DNA from: an uncultured Phascolarctobacterium sp.
Lineage (GTDB): Bacteria > Bacillota > Negativicutes > Acidaminococcales > Acidaminococcaceae
Length of the DNA: 16,902 bases
Assembly: GCA_900552855.1 (NCBI GenBank)
Contig: USBG01000025.1
Span: 1-16,902 of the forward strand
Reading direction: 5' to 3'
Under the pieces are notes generated by a model. It made no database searches. It was not told where the DNA came from and was given only the letters and a program-made list of their open reading frames with translations. Positions 7,428-15,840 of this stretch are shown here, one piece after another. The position numbers and the translations under genes were made by a program. The stretch's first letter is position 1, and the number at the start of each line of letters is the position of its first letter.

Positions 7428-8711
7428 TTATTTTAAGTTGTAGAAAACGGTTTTACCGTTGTACTTAGCTGCTTTGCCAAGATCCTCTTCAATACGAAGG
7501 AGTTGGTTATATTTTGCAACACGGTCGGTACGAGCAGGAGCACCAGTCTTGATTTGACCTGCGTTAACAGCAACAGCAATGTCTGCCAGGGTAGTGTCTT
7601 CGGTTTCACCACTGCGGTGGGAAACGATGCAGGTATAGCCAGCACGTTTAGCAGTTTCAATAGCATTGAAGGCTTCGGTTAGAGTACCAATTTGGTTAAC
7701 TTTAACCAGGATAGCATTACCAACACCTTTTTCAATACCTTGTACCAGACGCTCTTCGTTGGTAACAAACAGGTCATCACCTACTAACTGAACCTTCTTG
7801 CCAAGTTTTTCAGTCAGGAGCTTCCAGCCTTCCCAGTCATCCTCAGCCAGGCCGTCTTCAATGGAGATGATAGGATATTTCTCGCAAAGCTCTGCCAGAT
7901 ATTCTACCATTTCTTCGGAGGTCTTGGTTAAGCCTTCTCCTTCCAGACGATAAACACCATCTTTGTAGAATTCGCTGGAAGCAACGTCCAGAGCAATTAC
8001 AATATCTTCGCCAGGTTTGTAACCAGCTTTTTCAACAGCTTCAAGAATAACCTCGATAGCCTCTGCATTGCACTTCAGGTCAGGAGCAAAGCCGCCTTCA
8101 TCACCTAAAGCAGTGGACAGACCCTTGGATTTCAGCAGAGATTTCAGATTATGATAAATTTCAGCATTCATGCGCAGTGCTTCAGCAAAGGATTTAGCAC
8201 CAACAGGCATAATCATAAATTCTTGAATATCTACGTTGTTATCAGCATGCTCGCCACCATTTAAGATGTTCATCATCGGAACAGGCAGTTCTTTAGCAGC
8301 AATACCGCCAAGATACAGATACAGAGGCAGACCTACGGAAGCTGCTGCTGCTTTAGCAACAGCCATGGAAACGCCCAGAATAGCGTTAGCACCAAGATTG
8401 CCTTTATTGGAGGTACCATCTAAACGTACCAGCAGCTCGTCAATTTCAGTTTGGCGGGTAGCCTCTAAGCCGATGATAGCGTCTGCAATTACATCGTTTA
8501 CATTATCAACAGCCTTGGTTACGCCTTTGCCAAGATAACGTTCCTTGTCACCATCACGAAGCTCAACTGCTTCATGCACGCCAGTAGAAGCACCGGAGGG
8601 AACTGCGGCACGACCAACAGCACCATCCTCTAAGCAAACTTCAACTTCTACAGTCGGATTGCCGCGGGAGTCCAGAATCTCACGAGCATATACTTCAGTA
8701 ATCATTGCCAT
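7428..8711 (-). CDS. eno: Enolase (phosphopyruvate hydratase)
   Basis: Interconverts 2-phosphoglycerate and phosphoenolpyruvate in the cytosol; Mg2+-dependent. At 427 residues it is full length. Key sites are all present: the GDEGGFAPDL loop with catalytic E205, the metal ligands D242 (ALDVASSEF), E285 (SIEDGLAEDD) and D312 (GDDLFVTN), the catalytic lysine K337 in LVKVNQIGT, and H366-R367-S368 in SHRSGETED. The start ATG follows a GAGGTGA ribosome binding site. It is the last gene of the cggR-gapA-pgk/tpi-gpmI-eno operon, 18 bases after gpmI. Nothing in the sequence looks unusual. Confidence 0.98.
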   Translation of the reverse strand: MAMITEVYAREILDSRGNPTVEVEVCLEDGAVGRAAVPSGASTGVHEAVELRDGDKERYLGKGVTKAVDNVNDVIADAIIGLEATRQTEIDELLVRLDGTSNKGNLGANAILGVSMAVAKAAAASVGLPLYLYLGGIAAKELPVPMMNILNGGEHADNNVDIQEFMIMPVGAKSFAEALRMNAEIYHNLKSLLKSKGLSTALGDEGGFAPDLKCNAEAIEVILEAVEKAGYKPGEDIVIALDVASSEFYKDGVYRLEGEGLTKTSEEMVEYLAELCEKYPIISIEDGLAEDDWEGWKLLTEKLGKKVQLVGDDLFVTNEERLVQGIEKGVGNAILVKVNQIGTLTEAFNAIETAKRAGYTCIVSHRSGETEDTTLADIAVAVNAGQIKTGAPARTDRVAKYNQLLRIEEDLGKAAKYNGKTVFYNLK

Positions 8712-8729
8712 AATATCTTCACCTCAAAT

Positions 8730-10250
8730 TTATTTCTCTATCAAGCTACTGCCTGTCATTAATTCAGGCTTTTCCAAATTAAGCAGCTCCAGCATAGTAG
8801 GAGCAATATCAGCTAAAATACCGCTGTGCAGCTTGCATTTCTTATCACTTATTAAAATAAAGGGTACTACGTTAGTTGTATGTGCTGTATTTGGCTGACC
8901 ATCATTTTCAACCATGTGCTCTAAATTGCCATGATCAGCAGTGATGCATACACAGCCGCCAAGGCTTTGTACCTTTTCTACAACACGACCAACACATTCG
9001 TCCACCTTCTCCATAGCTTTTATAGCGGCCTCAATAACGCCTGTATGACCAACCATATCAGGATTTGCGAAGTTCAAAATAACCACGTCAAATTTATCCT
9101 TATCCAGCTCAGCCAAAAGTGCCTGAGTTACCTCCTCAGCACTCATTTCAGGCTGCAGGTCATAGGTTGCAACCTTAGGAGAAGCAATCAAAATACGTTC
9201 TTCATTTTTGTTAGGCTCTTCTACGCCACCATTGAAGAAGAATGTTACATGAGCATACTTTTCTGTTTCTGCAATACGCAGCTGATGCAATCCCTTATCT
9301 GCCAATAGCTGACCTAATGTATCAGCATAGGTTTCGGGCGGATAAGCTACTGGAGCATCGATAGTAGCATCGTATTGAGTCATACAAACAAAGTTTACTG
9401 GCATTGCAGCTTCAGGACGTTCAAAATATGGAAATTCCTTATCGTTGAGCGCTCTTGTCAGCTGACGAGCACGGTCAGGGCGGAAATTGAAGAAGATTAT
9501 GCCATCGCCAGCCTTAACCTTACCATCAACGCCTTCAATTACGATGGGTTCTACGAACTCGTCTGTTACACCTGCAGCATAGGATTCCTCCACAGCAGCA
9601 ACCGGGTCAACAGCAGCCTTTCCCTCGCCCATAACAATTGCTCTATAACCACGCTCAACTCTTTCCCAGCGCTTATCGCGGTCCATAGGATAGTAACGTC
9701 CACTTACTGTAGCAATCTTACCTGCACCAATCTCTGTCAGTGCTTCCTGCAGCTGTTTAAGATAGCCTGCTGCAGTTTTAGGTCCAACATCACGACCATC
9801 CAAAAAAGCATGAACGTAAATATTTTTTAACCCCTGCTCCTTAGCCATACGAACCAAAGCTAACAGGTGAGTCATATGACTGTGAACACCACCATCGGAC
9901 ACAAGTCCCATCAGGTGAAGACTGCTATCATTAGCCTTAGTTTTAGCCATTACATCACACAAGACAGGATTAGTAAAGAATTCACCATCCTCTATTGCCT
10001 TGGTAATGCGAGTCAGGTTTTGGTAAATAATACGGCCAGCACCAATATTTAAGTGACCAACCTCAGAGTTACCAATCTGCCCCTCAGGCAGGCCAACGAA
10101 CTTGCCGCTGGCCTGCAGAGTGGTATGAGGATATTCAGCAAAATATTTATCGAGGTTAGGAGTTTTTGCTACAGCAGCAGCGTTTCCTGCAGAAGCAGGA
10201 GCAACACCCCAACCATCTAAAATCATAAGTAAAACTGGTTGTTTTGACAT
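8730..10250 (-). CDS. gpmI: 2,3-bisphosphoglycerate-independent phosphoglycerate mutase
   Basis: Interconverts 3- and 2-phosphoglycerate through a phosphoserine intermediate, without the bisphosphoglycerate cofactor; a two-Mn2+ enzyme of the alkaline phosphatase superfamily. At 506 residues it has the standard length. The N-terminal metal site is MILDGWG (D12). The nucleophile is S62 in GQIGNSEVGHLNIGAGR. Later metal ligands are NFANPDMVGHTG (D398, H402), TADHGN (D439, H440) and a histidine near 457. The segment around 150-260, including GRYYPMDRDKRWERV and FFNFRPDRARQ, is the transferase lid domain. It lies 11 bases after the pgk/tpi stop and 18 before eno, so it is translated from the same operon message. 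Confidence 0.98.
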   Translation of the reverse strand: MSKQPVLLMILDGWGVAPASAGNAAAVAKTPNLDKYFAEYPHTTLQASGKFVGLPEGQIGNSEVGHLNIGAGRIIYQNLTRITKAIEDGEFFTNPVLCDVMAKTKANDSSLHLMGLVSDGGVHSHMTHLLALVRMAKEQGLKNIYVHAFLDGRDVGPKTAAGYLKQLQEALTEIGAGKIATVSGRYYPMDRDKRWERVERGYRAIVMGEGKAAVDPVAAVEESYAAGVTDEFVEPIVIEGVDGKVKAGDGIIFFNFRPDRARQLTRALNDKEFPYFERPEAAMPVNFVCMTQYDATIDAPVAYPPETYADTLGQLLADKGLHQLRIAETEKYAHVTFFFNGGVEEPNKNEERILIASPKVATYDLQPEMSAEEVTQALLAELDKDKFDVVILNFANPDMVGHTGVIEAAIKAMEKVDECVGRVVEKVQSLGGCVCITADHGNLEHMVENDGQPNTAHTTNVVPFILISDKKCKLHSGILADIAPTMLELLNLEKPELMTGSSLIEK

Positions 10251-10261
10251 TTCAGCCTCTC

Positions 10262-12193
10262 TTAAAAGCTGCGTACGATAGCTGCAAAGGTGTCAGCCTT
10301 CAGGCTTGCGCCGCCAACTAATACGCCATCAATACCGCTGATATTAAAATCAGCAGCATTCTTTTCGTTTACACTGCCACCGTACAAAATACGTACCTTG
10401 CGAGCAATTTCCGGAGTAAAGATTTTGCTAATCTTTTCTCTAATCAGACGGCAAACCTCTTGTGCATCCTCTGCAGTTGCTGCCTTGCCGCTGCCAATAG
10501 CCCAAATAGGTTCATAGGCAACTACAAGATTTTCAGCATCTTCAGGAGAAATTACACGAAGAGCACTCTTCAGCTGCATGCTGATTTTACGAGCAGTTTT
10601 ACCAGCTTCACGCTCTTCAAGATTTTCACCAACACACAGCATAGGTTTTAAACCATTGCGATATGCAGCAATCATTTTGCTTGCAATAATTTTTTCATTT
10701 TCACCAAAGATAGTGCGGCGTTCGCTATGACCAACAAGTACATATTCAGCACAAATATCAGCAATCATAGCACCGGAAACAGCACCGGTAAAGGCACCCT
10801 TGTCTTCCCAATGCAGATCCTGAGCACCATAGCCAACATGCTTGCCATCAATAGCGTCAGCAACAGTTTCCAAAGCGGTGAAGGGCGGGAACACAACAAC
10901 CTCGTTCAAGGTACCATTAGTTTCCATGACGATATCCTCAGCAAGCTCTACTGCTTCGTTAACAGTTTTGTGCATTTTCCAGTTGCCTGCAATCATTTTA
11001 CGACGAACATCGTCAAGAGCAGCAACACCAGGAAGAACCTTGCCCTCTAAATACTCTAAGGAAGCGCCGCCACCTGTAGAGATATGAGAAATACGCTTTG
11101 CCAGACCAAGCTTTTCAATAGCAGCAACAGAGTCACCACCACCAACAATGCTGGTAGCACGGCTTTTTGCAACTGCCTTAGCAACTGCTTCGGTACCTTT
11201 GCAGAATGCATCCATTTCGAATACGCCCATAGGACCATTCCAAACAATCATCTTAGCATCCTTCAAAGCCTCAGCATATGCCTTGCTGGTTTCAGCACCA
11301 ATATCAAGCGCCATATAGTCCTGATTCAGGTCCTTCAGGCCTTGATTTACATGCTTTGCGTCAGGAGCAAATGCCTCTGCCATAACCAGGTCAGTAGGCA
11401 ACAGCATTTTTACGCCATTCTTTTCAGCCTTAGCCAAAAGCTCCTTAGCCAGCTCAATTTTATCTTCTTCTACAAGGGATTTACCCATAGCATAGCCTTC
11501 AGCAGCCAGGAAGGTGTTAGCCATACCGCCACCGATAAGCAGAGTATCAACCTTGTCCAAAAGGTTGTCGATTACGCCGATTTTATCACTAACCTTTGCG
11601 CCACCGATAATAGCAGCAAAAGGATGCTCCGGCTCAGTAACAGCCTTGCCTACGAATTGGATTTCCTTTTCCAGCAAGAAACCAGCAGCAGCAGGCAGGA
11701 AATGAGTTACGCCTTCTACAGACGCATGAGCACGATGAGATACGCCAAAGCCATCATTTACATAAAGCTCTGCCAAAGAAGCCAGCTGTTCAGCAAACTC
11801 CATATTGTTCTTTTCTTCTTCTTTATGGAAACGCAGATTTTCCAGAAGTAGAATCTGGCCAGGCTTTAATTTAGCGGCAGCAGCTTTAGCAGCATCACCA
11901 ATGCAGTCAGGAGCAAAGATGATGCGTTGTTCTAAAAGCTCACCTAAATGTTTAGCAACAGGCTTTAAGCTATATTTAGGATTAACCTCTCCTTTAGGAC
12001 GACCAAGGTGTGCCATCAAAATAACGGCAGCCTTGTTGTCCAGCAGATACTTGATGGTATCCAGAGAAGCTCTGATACGAGTATCATCAGAAATATTACC
12101 AGCATCATCAAAGGGAACGTTAAAGTCAACGCGCACCAGAACCTTTTTGCCGGCAACATCTAAATCACGAATTGATTTTTTATCCACGGACAT
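10262..12193 (-). CDS. Fused phosphoglycerate kinase - triosephosphate isomerase
   Basis: One uninterrupted frame of 643 residues carries two glycolytic enzymes in tandem. Residues 1 to about 396 are a complete phosphoglycerate kinase: VDFNVPFDD (22-30), AHLGRPKG (61-68), LLLENLRFHKEEE (115-127), the GGAKVSDKIG loop (197-206), WNGPMGVFE (318-326) and GGGDSVAA (351-358). Residues about 400-643 are a complete triosephosphate isomerase: AGNWKMHKT (402-410, substrate Asn and Lys), GHSERR (488-493, catalytic His489), AYEPIWAIGSGK (559-570, catalytic Glu561 and mobile loop) and YGGSV (604-608). The linker is only a few residues (VRRK). The Met at residue 400 has no Shine-Dalgarno upstream, so a separate isomerase from internal initiation is not evident. 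AGGAGA precedes the ATG, 11 bases after gapA. A comparable fusion is known from Thermotoga maritima. Confidence 0.97.
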   Translation of the reverse strand: MSVDKKSIRDLDVAGKKVLVRVDFNVPFDDAGNISDDTRIRASLDTIKYLLDNKAAVILMAHLGRPKGEVNPKYSLKPVAKHLGELLEQRIIFAPDCIGDAAKAAAAKLKPGQILLLENLRFHKEEEKNNMEFAEQLASLAELYVNDGFGVSHRAHASVEGVTHFLPAAAGFLLEKEIQFVGKAVTEPEHPFAAIIGGAKVSDKIGVIDNLLDKVDTLLIGGGMANTFLAAEGYAMGKSLVEEDKIELAKELLAKAEKNGVKMLLPTDLVMAEAFAPDAKHVNQGLKDLNQDYMALDIGAETSKAYAEALKDAKMIVWNGPMGVFEMDAFCKGTEAVAKAVAKSRATSIVGGGDSVAAIEKLGLAKRISHISTGGGASLEYLEGKVLPGVAALDDVRRKMIAGNWKMHKTVNEAVELAEDIVMETNGTLNEVVVFPPFTALETVADAIDGKHVGYGAQDLHWEDKGAFTGAVSGAMIADICAEYVLVGHSERRTIFGENEKIIASKMIAAYRNGLKPMLCVGENLEEREAGKTARKISMQLKSALRVISPEDAENLVVAYEPIWAIGSGKAATAEDAQEVCRLIREKISKIFTPEIARKVRILYGGSVNEKNAADFNISGIDGVLVGGASLKADTFAAIVRSF

Positions 12194-12204
12194 TATCTCC
12201 TATC

Positions 12205-13209
12205 TTACAGGCCTTGTTTAGCAATGTAGCAAGCCAGGTCAACTACACGGTTGGAATAACCCCATTCATTGTCATACCAGCTAACAACCTTAGCCATACG
12301 AGGACCAACCATCATGGTGGACAGACCGTCAACAATAGAGCTCAGCGGGCAGCCATTGTAGTCTTTGGATACCAGCGGCAGATCGCTGTAGCCCATGATG
12401 CCTTTCAGCTTACCTTCAGCTGCTTCTTTCAGTACAGCATTGATTTCTTCTGCAGTAGTGTCTTTTTGCAGCAGAACGGTCAGGTCAGTAATGGATACGT
12501 TCGGAGTAGGAACGCGCATAGCAAAGCCGTTCAGTTTGCCTTTCAGTTCGGGCAGAACCAGAGCAACTGCTTTAGCAGCACCAGTGGTGGTCGGGATGAT
12601 GGAGCAAGCAGCAGCACGAGCACGACGCAGGTCCTTATGAGGCAGGTCCAGAATGCGTTGATCGTTGGTGTAGGAGTGAACAGTAGTCATCAGACCGCTT
12701 TCAATGCCGAAGTTCTCCAACAGAACCTTGGTGAAGGGAGCCAGGCAGTTGGTGGTGCAGGAAGCGTTGGAAATGATGTTGTGTTCAGCAGCAACATATT
12801 TATCTTCGTTTACACCCATAACGATGGTGATATCTTCGCCTTTAGCAGGAGCGGAGATAATAACTTTTTTAGCGCCAGCTTCAATATGAGCTTTAGCTTT
12901 AGCACCTTCGGTGAAACGGCCAGTGGATTCGATTACGATTTCAGCACCTACTTCGCCCCAAGGAATATTAGCAGGATCGGGAGATGCAAATACTTTTACT
13001 TTTTTACCGTCAACAACGATGCAGTCGCCATCAGCTTCTACTTCGTGGGGGAAGGTTCCATGAATGGAGTCATATTTCAACAGATGAGCCAAAGTAGCAG
13101 AGTCAGTCAGGTCGTTTACTGCAACAACCTCAACCTCAGGGTTAGTGAAAGCAACACGGAAAACCTCACGGCCAATACGGCCAAAACCATTAATACCTAC
13201 TTTTGTCAT
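12205..13209 (-). CDS. gapA: Glyceraldehyde-3-phosphate dehydrogenase, glycolytic NAD type
   Basis: Oxidises glyceraldehyde-3-phosphate to 1,3-bisphosphoglycerate with NAD+. The Rossmann motif INGFGRIGREVFR opens the protein. D33 in VNDLTD and the LDLPHKD stretch near 187-193 favour NAD over NADP. The catalytic site is SNASCTTNCLAP with nucleophile C151, and H178 (in TVHSY) is the base. The frame is open 35 codons further up, into cggR, but the ATG at 13207-13209 has a strong AAGGAGG site and starts exactly at the conserved N-terminus, giving 334 residues. It follows cggR by 55 bases and precedes pgk/tpi by 11. In Bacillus the cggR-gapA junction is an mRNA cleavage site that raises gapA expression; a small GCAC/GTGC hairpin in this gap would allow something similar. 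Confidence 0.98.
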   Translation of the reverse strand: MTKVGINGFGRIGREVFRVAFTNPEVEVVAVNDLTDSATLAHLLKYDSIHGTFPHEVEADGDCIVVDGKKVKVFASPDPANIPWGEVGAEIVIESTGRFTEGAKAKAHIEAGAKKVIISAPAKGEDITIVMGVNEDKYVAAEHNIISNASCTTNCLAPFTKVLLENFGIESGLMTTVHSYTNDQRILDLPHKDLRRARAAACSIIPTTTGAAKAVALVLPELKGKLNGFAMRVPTPNVSITDLTVLLQKDTTAEEINAVLKEAAEGKLKGIMGYSDLPLVSKDYNGCPLSSIVDGLSTMMVGPRMAKVVSWYDNEWGYSNRVVDLACYIAKQGL

Positions 13210-13235
13210 GATAAGTTCCTCCTTAAAAATATGAA

Positions 13236-13264
13236 TTAATATAAATTCTGCACTTGTGTGCCAA
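13236..13264 (-). promoter_or_regulatory. Possible internal promoter ahead of gapA
   Basis: TTGGCA (13259-13264, one mismatch to TTGACA) and TATTAA (13236-13241) are spaced by 17 bases in the cggR-gapA gap. The -10 match is weak, so this is tentative. If real, it would let gapA and later genes escape part of the CggR control. Confidence 0.3.
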
Positions 13265-14302
13265 TTAACAGGATTCTTTTGCCATACGTACAATCTCGTG
13301 CGCAGCCGCCTCATCTGTTACCAATATATCCTGTCTGGATGCATGAATAACAGAAAGAATAGCTGCTGCCTTTGATTTACCGCCAGCAACACCAATAATA
13401 GTACCTATATGCTCCAAATCCTGAAGCATCAGGCCAGCGTTATTACTCATATAAACCTGCCTGCCATCTAAAGCACAATACTGGCCGAAGGCCTCGCCAA
13501 CAGCACCATTTTCCTTTAGCTTGGCCAAAATATCCGGACCTAGACGACGATGTCGAGCCATAACATCGGAACGACCAACGCCATGCACAAGGATATCAGC
13601 TTTTTTGATAATATCGACTACTGCACGTACGCCAATATCCTCTTTTAAAATGCTGTTCAAGATGTCCTCGCTTACACTATCCGGCACATAAAGCTGACGA
13701 TAGGAAGCACCTAAGCGTTGCGCTAAAACTGTAGCAATAGTATTTGCTTGCAGCTCAACATTATCTCCCAAACCGCCACGCGCAGGAACAACTACTGTAT
13801 TAGGCTGGCTACCGCTGATATTTGCTGCCATTGCAGCCATGGTAGTACCGCCGCTGACTGCGACAATATGACCTTTTCCATCAGCAAGCAGCTTGCTTAA
13901 AATTCTCGCTGCAGTCCTGCCAATTTCCCGTTTCACCACTTCCTCTTGGTCAGAATCGCCAGAAAGGATTACTACACGGCCAACATTCAACATACTGCAC
14001 AGTTCCTTTTCCAAGGTAGAAAGGTCCTGCAATTTACGTACGTAGTCAGCCAGCTCCTTAAGGATATCAATCCCCTCATCAGTCACAGTCATGCCGCTGG
14101 AAGAAAACTCCAGCAAGCCACTTTTCTTTAAAAAATCCACTTGAGCACGCAACACACGCTCGCTTAAACCTAGGCGAGCAGCCAAAGCACGTCTTCCAAT
14201 AGGATATTCATGACTTACCTGACGCAAGATTTGATAACGTTGGACCAAAAGGTCGGTTAATTCAGGTACTATTTTCTTTTGTAAATTAATGATACCGTCC
14301 AT
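13265..14302 (-). CDS. cggR: Central glycolytic genes regulator CggR (SorC/DeoR family repressor)
   Basis: Transcriptional repressor of the glycolytic operon. In Bacillus it is released from DNA by fructose-1,6-bisphosphate. The 345 residues have the two expected parts. An N-terminal winged helix-turn-helix occupies about 20-80 (IGRRALAARLGLSERVLRAQ is the helix-turn-helix). A C-terminal sugar-phosphate-binding domain of SorC type occupies about 95-345, with the phosphate loop AVSGGTTMAAM (148-158) and ILVHGVGRSD about a hundred residues later. It begins with an ATG preceded by GAGGCGG. It is the first gene of the operon it probably controls, and a two-repeat operator lies between its promoter and start. 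The position and neighbours support CggR over other SorC regulators. Confidence 0.95.
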   Translation of the reverse strand: MDGIINLQKKIVPELTDLLVQRYQILRQVSHEYPIGRRALAARLGLSERVLRAQVDFLKKSGLLEFSSSGMTVTDEGIDILKELADYVRKLQDLSTLEKELCSMLNVGRVVILSGDSDQEEVVKREIGRTAARILSKLLADGKGHIVAVSGGTTMAAMAANISGSQPNTVVVPARGGLGDNVELQANTIATVLAQRLGASYRQLYVPDSVSEDILNSILKEDIGVRAVVDIIKKADILVHGVGRSDVMARHRRLGPDILAKLKENGAVGEAFGQYCALDGRQVYMSNNAGLMLQDLEHIGTIIGVAGGKSKAAAILSVIHASRQDILVTDEAAAHEIVRMAKESC

Positions 14303-14322
14303 AATACCGCCTCAGCAAGTTT

Positions 14323-14352
14323 TGTCCCTCGTGGTACTTTTTGTGTCCCACG
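14323..14352 (-). promoter_or_regulatory. Putative CggR operator (two direct repeats)
   Basis: On the minus strand CGTGGGACA (14344-14352) and CGAGGGACA (14323-14331) are direct repeats with a period of 21 bases, two helical turns. The Bacillus subtilis CggR operator, as I recall it, consists of two CGGGAC-containing repeats with a period near 20 bases, also between the promoter and cggR. The placement downstream of the start point suggests repression by blocking elongation. Confidence 0.8.
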
Positions 14353-14391
14353 AATTTAATAATAGAATGCAGCTATGCAATCTATATGACT

Positions 14392-14420
14392 ATTGTAGCA
14401 TACTCTAAATGATAAATAAA
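14392..14420 (-). promoter_or_regulatory. Putative promoter of the glycolytic operon
   Basis: TACAAT (14392-14397) is preceded by TGC, forming an extended -10. The -35 zone 17 bases upstream (TTTATT) is weak. The predicted transcript has a leader of about 80 bases that includes the CggR operator. Confidence 0.55.
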
Positions 14421-14716
14421 GTGCAACATAAGCTTTTTCGAAAAATTTTACTTTTCGCAGCATCGAGTTTGTTTATGCTAACTAGTATTTTTAAATACTT
14501 TATTTCTAAAAATTATAAACAAAACTTAGTCTTCAAAATTATCTTAAGCATTTGAAAAACCGTAATATTAGAACATGAGTTATTAGTATATTTTTTTATA
14601 AATAATTGCTGCAATTATGAGCCATAATTTCTAGATAAAGATACCTTAACTATTATCTTCTCCAAAGCATTTGTCTTATTTAAAGCTAGAGATAATAGTA
14701 ATTGCAACCAATATAT
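14421..14716. other. AT-rich intergenic region, no gene seen
   Basis: No open frame with a plausible start and family signature lies between the glycolytic promoter and the que-operon terminator. The only structure I see is a 10-base inverted repeat, ACTATTATCT (14649-14658) with AGATAATAGT (14690-14699), across a 31-base spacer. In DNA this AT-rich it may be chance. Confidence 0.5.
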
Positions 14717-14750
14717 AAAAATAGCGTAGCAGTCATTACAACTACTACGC
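14717..14750 (-). terminator. Rho-independent terminator of the queC-queT-queF operon
   Basis: GCGTAGTAG pairs with CTGCTACGC (9 pairs, one G-U) around a 9-base loop. On the minus strand it is followed by TATTTTTATA. It lies about 75 bases after the queF stop. Confidence 0.85.
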
Positions 14751-14823
14751 ATAAAGTGCAAAGCGCAAAATTTTCCTTAAATCAGATAGCTACTATTGCT
14801 ACTAACCAACTCCGCAAAACAGC

Positions 14824-15324
14824 TTATCTATTATTTATTATCTCTGGATACATATCATGCATAAAGAGACGTTTTTTGGCAGCTGCCTCCCATTCAGTAC
14901 CAGGCTTGCCATAGTTAGCATACGGGTCGATTGACAAACCGCCACGAGGCAAGAATTTTCCCCAAACCTCAATATATTTAGGCTCTAAAAGCTTTACTAA
15001 ATCCTTCATGATAATATTCACGCAATCCTCATGAAAGTCACCATGATTACGAAAGCTGAAAAGGTAAAGCTTCAAGGATTTACTCTCTACCAATAATCCG
15101 TCAGGAACATAGGAAATATAAATGGTTGCAAAATCAGGCTGACCTGTCATAGGACAAAGACTGGTAAATTCAGGACAGTTGAATTTTACGAAATAATCAT
15201 TTTCAGGATGCTTATTAGGGAAACATTCCAACACCTCAGGTGCATAGTCCATTTTGTACTTAGTATTCTGATTGCCTAAAAGGCTTACGCCCTGCAATTC
15301 TTCTTTTGTTCTTCCACTAGTCAT
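14824..15324 (-). CDS. queF: NADPH-dependent 7-cyano-7-deazaguanine reductase (QueF, single-domain type)
   Basis: Reduces the nitrile of preQ0 to the aminomethyl group of preQ1, the base then inserted into tRNA on the way to queuosine. The 166 residues match the short (YkvM-type) form. The active site is clear: C57 in SLCPMTGQPDF forms the thioimide with preQ0 and D64 follows it. The signature ESKSLKLYLFSFRNHGDFHED (80-100) carries the NADPH-binding ESKS(L)K and the substrate-binding H98 and E99. These residues sit at a constant offset of two from those of the Bacillus enzyme as I recall them. Its ATG overlaps the queT stop by four bases (ATGA), so the two are translationally coupled. Confidence 0.97.
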   Translation of the reverse strand: MTSGRTKEELQGVSLLGNQNTKYKMDYAPEVLECFPNKHPENDYFVKFNCPEFTSLCPMTGQPDFATIYISYVPDGLLVESKSLKLYLFSFRNHGDFHEDCVNIIMKDLVKLLEPKYIEVWGKFLPRGGLSIDPYANYGKPGTEWEAAAKKRLFMHDMYPEIINNR

Positions 15325-15827
15325 TTACTATTACCTCCTGCTAAAATAACTTTACCAATGCCAATACGCTCCAATGCTGTTACGAGTAACATGCCTGCAA
15401 AGCCAGAAATACACTGACCAACCAAAATGCTAGATGCTAACAGCCAGTACGGAAGATTCAACAGCATAGACAACCACATAGGAACACACAGACCCGGTAC
15501 AAATGTGATTGCCAGCCAGATAATCCAGTTACCACAGCCCTTTCTTTTACCATAAGCAATAATAGCTGTAGTAAGGATACCTACAATAAATCCACCTACA
15601 ATATCTAAAACACCTAATCCGCCCATAACTGTATTACTAATAACATTGGCTATTCCAAATGGTAAAATCAAGAAAGGAAAGATTGCACTTAAGGAATACA
15701 ACGCAGTCGCAATACGAATTTGGTATTGGCCAAAGGCAAAGCTTTGAGTACAAACCATAACAACTATATACAATGCTATGCAAAGACCTGCAATAGCCAT
15801 TTTTTGAGTAGTAAATTGTGTTTTCAA
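15321..15827 (-). CDS. queT: QueT family queuosine-precursor transporter (ECF S-component)
   Basis: Predicted membrane substrate-binding subunit of an energy-coupling-factor transporter for a queuosine precursor (preQ0, preQ1 or related). The 168 residues contain about five to six hydrophobic segments, starting with MAIAGLCIALYIVVMVCTQ; the QYQIRIATALYSLSAIFPFL region resembles the conserved N-terminal part of the family. The assignment also rests on position: between queC and queF behind a preQ1 riboswitch. Start is a TTG at 15825-15827 with a perfect AGGAGG 8 bases upstream and no better ATG nearby. The ECF ATPase and T-component are not in the window and are presumably shared and encoded elsewhere. 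The exact ligand is unproven. Confidence 0.88.
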   Translation of the reverse strand: MKTQFTTQKMAIAGLCIALYIVVMVCTQSFAFGQYQIRIATALYSLSAIFPFLILPFGIANVISNTVMGGLGVLDIVGGFIVGILTTAIIAYGKRKGCGNWIIWLAITFVPGLCVPMWLSMLLNLPYWLLASSILVGQCISGFAGMLLVTALERIGIGKVILAGGNSK

Positions 15828-15840
15828 AATGTAATCCTCC

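Noticed and set aside
10994..11010. Internal translation start for a free triosephosphate isomerase at the Met of residue 400
   Set aside because: No purine-rich ribosome binding site lies within 15 bases upstream, so the sequence gives no support for a separate product.
11084..11851. A 255-codon plus-strand frame opposite the phosphoglycerate kinase domain
   Set aside because: Shadow of the fused gene; the product has no coherent features and no plausible promoter or start signal.
12172..13239. A 355-codon open frame on the plus strand opposite gapA
   Set aside because: It is complementary to a complete GAPDH gene with strong motifs. No ribosome binding site or domain is seen, and stop-codon scarcity follows from codon bias on the other strand.
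13210..13314. A longer GAPDH reading frame that starts inside cggR
   Set aside because: The added 35 residues match nothing in the family, while the ATG at 13209 has AAGGAGG and begins at the conserved N-terminus.
14649..14699. Inverted repeat ACTATTATCT/AGATAATAGT as a possible regulatory site or mobile-element end
   Set aside because: The surroundings are very AT-rich, the spacer is 31 bases, and there is no transposase or target duplication; chance is a sufficient explanation.
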